Origin: Pseudomonas kuykendallii
Lineage (GTDB): Bacteria > Pseudomonadota > Gammaproteobacteria > Pseudomonadales > Pseudomonadaceae
Assembly: GCF_900106975.1 (NCBI RefSeq)
Contig: NZ_FNNU01000002.1
Span: 310,001-374,000, forward strand
DNA: 64,000 nt
Reading direction: 5' to 3'
This document shows positions 56,525 through 64,000 of the stretch, piece after piece. The notes below the pieces were generated by a model. It ran no database searches. It was not told the origin of the DNA and saw only the letters and a program-made list of their open reading frames with translations. The translations under genes and the position numbers were made by a program. Positions within the stretch are counted from its first letter, which is position 1, and each line of letters opens with the position of its first letter.

Positions 56525-58000
56525 TCAGAGCTGCGGCGTCTTGTTGCGCTGCTCGCGCTCCGTGGCGCCGAGGTCGGGTGGCAGGAAGTCGCGGTCCGGA
56601 TCGTAGTCGGGCTTGAGGTAGCTGGCCAGGGTTTCCAGATCGGCCGGGCTGAGGGTGCCGGCGGACTGTTTCAGGCGCAGGTTGTCGAGGATGTAGTCGT
56701 AGCGCGCATTGTTGTAGTCGCGCACCGAGGCGTACAGCTGGCGCTGCGCGTCGAGCACGTCGACGATGTTGCGGGTGCCGACCTGGTAGCCGATCTCGGT
56801 GGCTTCCACTGCGCTCTGGTTGGAGACGATGGACTGGCGCCGGGCGGAGACCTGCTCGACGTCGGTGTTCACCGCGCGGTGACGGTTACGGGTGTCCTGT
56901 ACCACCTGGCGGCGCAGGCTTTCGCGCTGCTGCTCGGCCTGGTTGAGCAACTGGTAGGCCTCGCGGGCCTGGGAACTGGTCAGGCCGCCGCTGAAGATCG
57001 GGATGTTCAGTTGCACGCCGATGCTGGTCTGCTCGACGTCGCCGTTGTAGCGCGGAAGATTGATCCCGGCCGCGGCGCCGAGCGCCTCGTTGGCGCCGGA
57101 GTTGCTGAAGCCCAGCGCGTCGTTGTCGCCCTTTTCATAGCTGGCGACGGCATCCAGAGTCGGTGCGTGGCCGGCCTTGCGCTGGCGCAGCGTTTCTTCG
57201 GCGGCGTTGACCGCGTAGTTGACGGCCTGCAGGTTGAGGTTCTGCTGCGCGGCGGTGTCGACCCAGGACTTCGCGTCGTTCGGCACCGGCGTCTGCACGG
57301 GCAGGGTGTGGCGGATGCCCTCGACGGCCGGGAAGTCGCGGTTGGTCAGGGTGATCAGCGCCTGGAAGGCGTCGTCGACGTTGCGCTGCGCGATGATCCG
57401 GTTGGCCCGCGCGGTGTCGTAGCCGGCCTGGGATTGCAGCACGTCGGTGCGGTCGGACAGGCCGACGTCGAAGCGCTCGTTGGCCTGGTCGAGCTGGCGC
57501 TTGAAGGCGGATTCCTCGGCCTTGGTGGCGGCCAGGTTGTCCTGCGCGCGGAGCACCGCGAAGTAGGTCTCGGCGGTCTGCAGGATCAGGTTCTGCTGGG
57601 TCGCGGAAAACTCCAGCGCGGCCTGTTCGCTGGTCGCCTGGGCGGCCTGCAGCTGGAACCAGCGGTCGGCGCGGAACAGCGGCTGGCTGAGGTTGGCCTG
57701 GTAGGAAAAGGCGTTGCGATCGACCTTCTGGCTGCCGGCGCTGGTATCGACCTTGGTCCGCGTGTCGCCGGTGAAGGCGCCGGCGCTGAGGTACGGCAGG
57801 AGGCCGGCGCGCGCCTGGGGCACCAGTTCCTGGCGGGCGGCGAGCTGCGCACGGGCGGCGGCCAGGTCGGCATTGTTGTTGACGGCTTCCTGATAGACGG
57901 TGACCAGGTCGGTCTTGCTGGAGAGGGGCACTTCTTGTGCCTGAGCCAGGCCGGAGGAAGCCGCAGCCACAGCGACAGCCAGCGAAAGTCTGCGCAGCAT
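56525..58000 (-). CDS. tolC: TolC family outer-membrane efflux protein (OpmH type)
   Basis: The 491-residue protein has a signal peptide (LRRLSLAVAVAAASSGLAQA, cleaved before QEVPL). Two OEP repeats follow, with long helices rich in Ala, Gln and Arg and the beta-strand segments typical of the trimeric channel. DLVTVYQEAVNNNADLAAAR opens repeat 1, RFDVGLSDRTDVLQSQAGYD ends it, and VGTRNIVDVLDAQRQLYASV ends repeat 2. It forms the outer-membrane exit duct for type I secretion and efflux. ATG 58000 with an AGGA site gives the signal peptide; the frame extends to 58069 without need. In PAO1 the gene is PA4974 (opmH). Confidence 0.93.
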   Translation of the reverse strand: MLRRLSLAVAVAAASSGLAQAQEVPLSSKTDLVTVYQEAVNNNADLAAARAQLAARQELVPQARAGLLPYLSAGAFTGDTRTKVDTSAGSQKVDRNAFSYQANLSQPLFRADRWFQLQAAQATSEQAALEFSATQQNLILQTAETYFAVLRAQDNLAATKAEESAFKRQLDQANERFDVGLSDRTDVLQSQAGYDTARANRIIAQRNVDDAFQALITLTNRDFPAVEGIRHTLPVQTPVPNDAKSWVDTAAQQNLNLQAVNYAVNAAEETLRQRKAGHAPTLDAVASYEKGDNDALGFSNSGANEALGAAAGINLPRYNGDVEQTSIGVQLNIPIFSGGLTSSQAREAYQLLNQAEQQRESLRRQVVQDTRNRHRAVNTDVEQVSARRQSIVSNQSAVEATEIGYQVGTRNIVDVLDAQRQLYASVRDYNNARYDYILDNLRLKQSAGTLSPADLETLASYLKPDYDPDRDFLPPDLGATEREQRNKTPQL

Positions 58001-58158
58001 GATCGTTCCTAGATTCGTTTCGAGAGCGGCAAGGCTAAGTGCACCACCCATGACGGTCAAGCGCCCCATGGCCTTTGATTGGCGGGCTCTCCGGCCATTT
58101 GTGCCGGGGTTGATGACAAATCATCATTTAACCTCCGGGCGATGACCCTGCGCCGGGG

Positions 58159-58186
58159 TTGGTTTTATCGTCGGGGGTTGTTTAGA
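58159..58186 (+). promoter_or_regulatory. Candidate thiC promoter
   Basis: TTGGTT (58159-58164) and TTTAGA (58181-58186) are spaced by 16 bases and sit just before the TPP riboswitch. The boxes are moderate matches. The rest of the 58001-58200 gap, shared with divergent tolC, shows no gene. Confidence 0.42.
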
Positions 58187-58198
58187 CTGGGGCCGTTC

Positions 58199-60276
<2,078 letters not shown>

Positions 60277-60283
60277 TGCGCTT

Positions 60284-60350
60284 GGGTGGACGACGCTTTT
60301 ACCGTCCACCAGGCAGGCCGCGCGGTGGAGGGATAGAGCGTCATCCACCC
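60284..60350. repeat. Pair of REP-like inverted repeats between thiC and cytX
   Basis: Two hairpins lie side by side. The first pairs GGTGGACG with CGTCCACC (60284-60310), and the second pairs GGTGGAG with the CATCCACCC end (60324-60350). The GGTGGA/TCCACC arms are of the type common in pseudomonad intergenic repeats. The rest of the 135-base gap shows nothing else. Confidence 0.6.
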
Positions 60351-60411
60351 TGCGAATACGCAGCGCTGCGGCCAGTCCGCAGCCGTCACTCACTTGAACG
60401 AGCCCCCTACG

Positions 60412-61704
60412 ATGCCTCTTCCTTCCGGCACCTATTCCCCCGGCGTTGCCGTCCCCGCCGCCCAGCGCGTGCTGGGCGCGCGCGATCTGTTTTCCCTGTG
60501 GTTCTCCCTCGGCATCGGGCTGATGGTGCTGCAGCTTGGCGGCCTGCTGGCGCCGGGCCTCGGCCTGGCGGGCGGCGTCGGCGCGATCCTGCTCGGCACC
60601 GCGGTCGGCGTGTTGCTGCTCGGCGCGGTGGCGGTGATCGGCGCCGATACCGGATTGTCGGCGATGTCCGCGCTGAAACTCAGCCTGGGCAGTCGCGGTG
60701 CGGTGTTGCCGGCGCTGCTCAATCTGCTGCAACTGGTCGGCTGGGGGGCATTCGAGATCATCGTCATGCGCGATGCCGCCAGCCTGCTGGCCGGCAAGCT
60801 GTTCGCCGAGGGCAGCGTGCTGACCAGCCCCTGGCTGTGGACGCTGTTCTTCGGCGCACTGGCCACGCTGCTGGCGGTGACCGGCCCGCTGACCTTCGTG
60901 CGCCGGGTGCTGCGCAAGTGGGGCATCTGGCTGCTGCTCGGCGCCTGCCTGTGGCTGACCTGGAACCTCTTCGACAAGGCCGACCTGGGCGCGCTGTGGG
61001 CGCGCGCCGGCGACGGTTCGCTGCCGTTCGCCCTGGGTTTCGACATCGCCATCGCCATGCCGCTGTCGTGGTTGCCGCTGATCGCCGATTACTCGCGCTT
61101 CGGCAAGGCGGCCGGGCGGGTGTTCGCCGGCACCGCGGCAGGGTTCTTCTGCGGCAACGTCTGGTTGATGAGCCTGGGCGTCGCCTACACCCTGGCCTTC
61201 GCCCCGAGCGGCGAGATGAACGCCCTGCTGCTGGCGCTGGCCGGCGCCGGCCTGGGGATTCCGCTGCTGCTGATCCTGCTCGACGAGTCGGAGAACGCCT
61301 TCGCCGACATCCACTCGGCGGCGGTGTCCAGCGGCACCCTGGTGGCGTTGAAGGTCGAGCACCTGGCGCTGGGCCTCGGCACCTTGTGCACGTTGATCGC
61401 GCTGTTCGCGCCGCTGGCGGAGTACCAGAACTTCCTGCTGATGATCGGCTCGGTGTTCGCGCCGCTGTTCGGCGTGGTGCTGATCGACCACTTCGTGCTG
61501 CGCCAACGCCGCGCCGCCGTGGCGCCGGCTGGCTTGCGCTGGGATGCGCTGGTCGCCTGGGCGTGCGGTGCGCTCACCTACCACCTGCTGGCGCAGCTGG
61601 CGCCGGACGTCGGCGCGACGCTGCCGTCGCTGCTGCTCGCCGGCATGCTGCAACTCGCGTTCGGCTGGTCGCGTCGCGGCCGGCAGGCGCCCGCGGTCGC
61701 ATGA
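60412..61704 (+). CDS. cytX: Putative hydroxymethylpyrimidine transporter CytX (NCS1 family)
   Basis: The 430-residue protein has about 12 membrane helices. The N-terminus AQRVLGARDLFSLWFSLGIG and the loop SWLPLIADYSRFGKAAGR are typical of nucleobase:cation symporters (NCS1/CodB-like). Position directly after a TPP-riboswitch-controlled thiC fits CytX, proposed to import HMP or a related thiamine precursor. The ATG at 60412 lacks a strong ribosome site; a TTG at 60394 is an alternative start. The substrate assignment is by context rather than sequence. Confidence 0.82.
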   Translation: MPLPSGTYSPGVAVPAAQRVLGARDLFSLWFSLGIGLMVLQLGGLLAPGLGLAGGVGAILLGTAVGVLLLGAVAVIGADTGLSAMSALKLSLGSRGAVLPALLNLLQLVGWGAFEIIVMRDAASLLAGKLFAEGSVLTSPWLWTLFFGALATLLAVTGPLTFVRRVLRKWGIWLLLGACLWLTWNLFDKADLGALWARAGDGSLPFALGFDIAIAMPLSWLPLIADYSRFGKAAGRVFAGTAAGFFCGNVWLMSLGVAYTLAFAPSGEMNALLLALAGAGLGIPLLLILLDESENAFADIHSAAVSSGTLVALKVEHLALGLGTLCTLIALFAPLAEYQNFLLMIGSVFAPLFGVVLIDHFVLRQRRAAVAPAGLRWDALVAWACGALTYHLLAQLAPDVGATLPSLLLAGMLQLAFGWSRRGRQAPAVA

Positions 61705-61737
61705 GTTAGGCGAGGCGCGCGCGAGGCGCCCCGCGCG

Positions 61738-62490
61738 TCACTTCGTCGGCAGGTACTGCGGCTGCAGGATGCCCTGCAGCTGCGCATACGGCAGGTGCAG
61801 TTCCGGATGCCCGGCGGCGTAGGGCGCGATGCTGTAGACCGGGTACTTGAGCAGCACTTCGTCCTTCTTCAGGGCGACGTTGTCGGTGCGCTGGAACGGC
61901 CAGTTGGCGGCGAATCCGGGTTCCTGGGCGAACTTGTTCTCGGCCAGCCAGCGCTGGTGCGCCTGCGCCGCGAGGCGCCAGAAGGCCTCCTCCTGGCCGG
62001 GCAGCAGCACGTCCTGCAAGGTCAGGGCGCGGTCCTGCTGGCGGTCGTAGTTGATGAAGCCGCGGCCGGGCATGCCGTGGGCTCCGCCAGTTTCCAGATA
62101 GCTGGACAGCTCGACCACCGTCAACGGGCCATGCTGGTCGATTACTTTCGCCTGCAGATAGGTCGCCCAGCGCGCATCGGCGCGGGTGAGGAATTCCTTC
62201 TCGTAATCCTGCAGGGTGGCCGCCGGCGCGCGGTCCGGCGAGTCGTCGGTCATCGCCAGCAGGCGCTTTTCGATCAGCTCGGTGAGTGCCGGTTCGTCGA
62301 TGAAACGCAAGGTGTCGACGTTGATCAGCGCACAGTCGCTGGCCTGGCAACCGGCGGAGCGATGCTCCCAGGCGATGTGCTGGGCTTCGAGCGGTTTGTC
62401 CTTGGGCGGTGGGGTGAAGGTCTGGCAGGCGCCGAGCGCCAGGACCAGCCCGGCGAGGCAGAAGGGTTTCGCGAAAGGTAGGGAATTCAT
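61738..62490 (-). CDS. DUF3298-like lipoprotein
   Basis: The 250-residue protein has a lipoprotein signal (PFAKPFCLAGLVLALGACQ) with lipobox LGAC, so Cys22 would be lipid-modified. The mature part resembles DUF3298/RsiV-like proteins, with VELSSYLETGGAHGMPGRGF (the G-G-A-H motif) followed by DRALTLQDVLLPGQEEAFWR. Relatives occur as envelope lipoproteins and as extracytoplasmic sensor parts of anti-sigma factors; this one has no cytoplasmic domain. A GTG 12 bases upstream is an alternative start. It is divergent from nudF. Confidence 0.8.
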   Translation of the reverse strand: MNSLPFAKPFCLAGLVLALGACQTFTPPPKDKPLEAQHIAWEHRSAGCQASDCALINVDTLRFIDEPALTELIEKRLLAMTDDSPDRAPAATLQDYEKEFLTRADARWATYLQAKVIDQHGPLTVVELSSYLETGGAHGMPGRGFINYDRQQDRALTLQDVLLPGQEEAFWRLAAQAHQRWLAENKFAQEPGFAANWPFQRTDNVALKKDEVLLKYPVYSIAPYAAGHPELHLPYAQLQGILQPQYLPTK

Positions 62491-62669
62491 CGTGGTTTGC
62501 ACAGTCGGTTAGGGTGCGGTCTTCGATTGCCCGAAGTGGCCCGAGTTCGCCTGGGCGGCCTCTGGATCGGGTGACGAATAACACAGGCCGCGGTTAATCC
62601 GCAAAGGGCTGCGCCTGCCGATCGGGCGCGTTAGGATGGCGCGAACATCAACCAGCAAGCGAGCTGAGC

Positions 62670-63287
62670 ATGATCGATACCTTCAAGCCCGACGCCGGTG
62701 CGGTGGAACTCGTCGAGCGGGAAAACTGCTTCCAGGGTTTCTACCGGCTCGACCGCCTGCACCTGCGTCACCGGCAGTTTTCCGGGGCGATGGGACCTCA
62801 GATCAGTCGTGAGCTGTTCGTCCGCCACGACGCCGTCTGCGTGTTGCCCTACGACCCGAAGCACGACCGCGTGGTGCTGATCGAGCAGTTCCGCGTCGGC
62901 GCCCTCGACAAGTCGGAGAACCCCTGGATGCTCGAGCTGGTCGCCGGCCTGATCGACAAGGCCGAGGAGCCGGAGGAGGTGGCGCGCCGCGAAGCGGTCG
63001 AGGAGTCCGGGCTGACGCTCGGCGCGCTCTGGCCGATCACCACCTATTTTCCCTCTCCCGGCGGCAGCGACGAGCTGGTTCACCTGTACGTGGGGCGCTG
63101 CGACAGCGAGGGCGCCGGCGGCGTGCATGGTCTGGAAGAGGAGGGCGAGGACATTCGCGTGCACCTGCTGTCGTTCGCCGATGCCTTGCAGTTGCTCAGG
63201 GATGGCCGCATCAACAACGCTGCCAGCATCATCGCCTTGCAATGGCTGGCCTTGAATCGAAATGAAGTTCGGGGGCTCTGGTCTTGA
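62670..63287 (+). CDS. nudF: ADP-ribose pyrophosphatase (Nudix hydrolase NudF)
   Basis: The 205-residue enzyme hydrolyses ADP-ribose to AMP and ribose 5-phosphate. The Nudix box is complete: Gly93, Glu99, Arg107-Glu108, Glu111-Glu112 and Gly114 in GLIDKAEEPEEVARREAVEE. LIEQFRVGALDKSENPWMLE before it and FPSPGGSDELVHLYVGRCD after it are ADPRase-type (NudF/TrgB) features. It is the first gene of an apparent operon with the DUF1249 gene and cpdA, as at PA4971-PA4969. Confidence 0.93.
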   Translation: MIDTFKPDAGAVELVERENCFQGFYRLDRLHLRHRQFSGAMGPQISRELFVRHDAVCVLPYDPKHDRVVLIEQFRVGALDKSENPWMLELVAGLIDKAEEPEEVARREAVEESGLTLGALWPITTYFPSPGGSDELVHLYVGRCDSEGAGGVHGLEEEGEDIRVHLLSFADALQLLRDGRINNAASIIALQWLALNRNEVRGLWS

Positions 63288-63730
63288 ATCTGCTGCGTGA
63301 ACGTTACCGGGTCGATCTGACCGGCCTGCAGGCCACCTGCGAGGCGAATTACGCCCGGCTGATGCGCCTCCTGCCGTCGATGCGCGACGGTAACGGCGCG
63401 CGCCGGGTCGCCCTGAGCCAGGGCGAACGCCTGCTCGGCGTGCTCGCCCTCGAAGTGCTCGACGCCGGCCCGTACACCACCACCCTGCAGGTTCGCCAGG
63501 AACACAGCCTGCCGTGGCTGCCGGTGCCGCGGCTGGAGGTGCGCGTCTATCACGACGCGCGCATGGCCGAGGTGATCTGCGCGGAAAAGGCCCGGCGCTT
63601 CCGTGGCATCTATCCCTACCCGAATGCCGACATGCACCAGCCCGACGAGAAGAGCCAGCTCAACCTGTTTCTCGGCGAGTGGCTGAGCCATTGCCTGGCC
63701 TGCGGGCACGAACTGGAGCGGCAGATCTAG
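63284..63730 (+). CDS. DUF1249 family protein (YqiB type)
   Basis: The 148-residue cytosolic protein has the DUF1249 pattern: YRVDLTGLQATCEANYARLM, ISL-like ARRVALSQGERLLGVLALEV, and PRLEVRVYHDARMAEVI followed by PNADMHQPDEKSQLNLFLGE. Its function is unknown; in E. coli the relative YqiB also lies between nudF and cpdA. The start is a TTG overlapping the nudF stop by four bases, indicating translational coupling. Confidence 0.9.
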   Translation: MNLLRERYRVDLTGLQATCEANYARLMRLLPSMRDGNGARRVALSQGERLLGVLALEVLDAGPYTTTLQVRQEHSLPWLPVPRLEVRVYHDARMAEVICAEKARRFRGIYPYPNADMHQPDEKSQLNLFLGEWLSHCLACGHELERQI

Positions 63731-63919
63731 TACGGAGCCCCAAACCGTGGCGCATCGTGGCACCAGGTCCGTGCGCTGCCCCTGCCACCCGTTTCCGGGG
63801 CCGCGCAGCCACTTCTGCGACGGGCTGTCGCGCCAACTGTGACCTGCGTCCCCTTCATGGTTTGCCCGCCCGCGTCCCAGACACCATAATCCCGCAACTT
63901 TCGCTCGAAGGAGACAGCC

Positions 63920-64000
63920 TTGCCGCGCCTGTCAACCCATGCCGACTCGTCGGTCCTGCTGGTGCAGTTGTCCGATAGTCACCTCTTCGCCGAGGCGGAC
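63920..64000 (+). CDS. cpdA: 3',5'-cyclic-AMP phosphodiesterase CpdA (partial, N-terminus only)
   Basis: Only the first 27 codons are in the window. The segment SVLLVQLSDSHLFAEAD contains the DxH metal-binding motif that opens class III cyclic nucleotide phosphodiesterases. The TTG at 63920 has an AAGGAG ribosome site. In P. aeruginosa CpdA (PA4969) degrades cAMP and is activated by Vfr. The 189-base gap upstream contains a TGTGA half-site at 63838-63842, but no full Vfr palindrome is evident. Confidence 0.85.
   Translation, partial: MPRLSTHADSSVLLVQLSDSHLFAEAD

Overview
The window is chromosomal DNA of a Pseudomonas, high in GC and densely coded. Gene content and order follow the P. aeruginosa PAO1 segment from metY down to cpdA (metY, TSUP permease, selO, mscK-like, nhaP2-like, acyl-CoA dehydrogenase, rlmJ, msrA, dipA, aceF-aceE, glnE, ilvE, LPS core locus, hldE, aldo/keto reductase and FAD oxidoreductase, SMR efflux, waaA, tolC/opmH, thiC, nudF, DUF1249, cpdA). 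Differences from PAO1 as I remember it are a third lipoyl domain in AceF, an HD-GYP gene between rlmJ and msrA, a moved waaL, and extra genes in the core locus. These suggest a relative in the P. aeruginosa group rather than PAO1 itself. Species was not determined.

Region 1-23 kb is mostly minus strand: a partial thioesterase-like gene, thioredoxin 2 (trxC), homocysteine synthase (metY), a TSUP permease, the AMPylase selO, an MscK-like mechanosensitive channel, a CPA1 antiporter, an acyl-CoA dehydrogenase, rlmJ (plus strand), an HD-GYP protein, msrA, the c-di-GMP phosphodiesterase dipA, and the pyruvate dehydrogenase genes aceE-aceF. aceE is divergent from glnE across a 271-bp region holding two copies of a symmetrical operator-like sequence. 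ilvE follows glnE.

Region 27-51 kb is the LPS core assembly locus. It has waaF and waaC (heptosyltransferases), waaG, waaP, a GT9-like gene not expected here, the kinase-like genes wapP and wapQ, a tandem double-kinase gene, a GT2, then an unusual three-gene block: a QueC-like PP-loop ATPase, a polysaccharide-pyruvyl-transferase-like protein, and a second QueC-like PP-loop ATPase. After these come wapO (carbamoyltransferase), wapH (GT4), a GT2, an unknown gene and another GT2 in an AT-richer patch, a PA4998-type kinase on the minus strand, msbA, a GT-like protein with a C-terminal membrane segment, waaL and hldE. Most of the run from waaC to the second QueC-like gene is linked by stop/start overlaps, implying one translationally coupled operon.

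Region 51-64 kb returns to housekeeping genes: a PA4993-type unknown, an aldo/keto reductase overlapping an FAD oxidoreductase, an SMR efflux protein, waaA (Kdo transferase), a tandem ~130-bp intergenic repeat, a terminator, tolC/opmH, a TPP riboswitch with thiC and the putative HMP transporter cytX, a DUF3298-like lipoprotein, nudF, a DUF1249 gene, and the first 27 codons of cpdA at the right edge. No tRNA, rRNA, CRISPR array, prophage or insertion sequence was seen.

The best candidate for an undescribed system is the QueC-like / pyruvyl-transferase-like / QueC-like block at 36058-39307. It looks like an ATP-dependent modification module built into LPS core synthesis. All functional statements rest on motif reading and remembered family knowledge; no database search was run.
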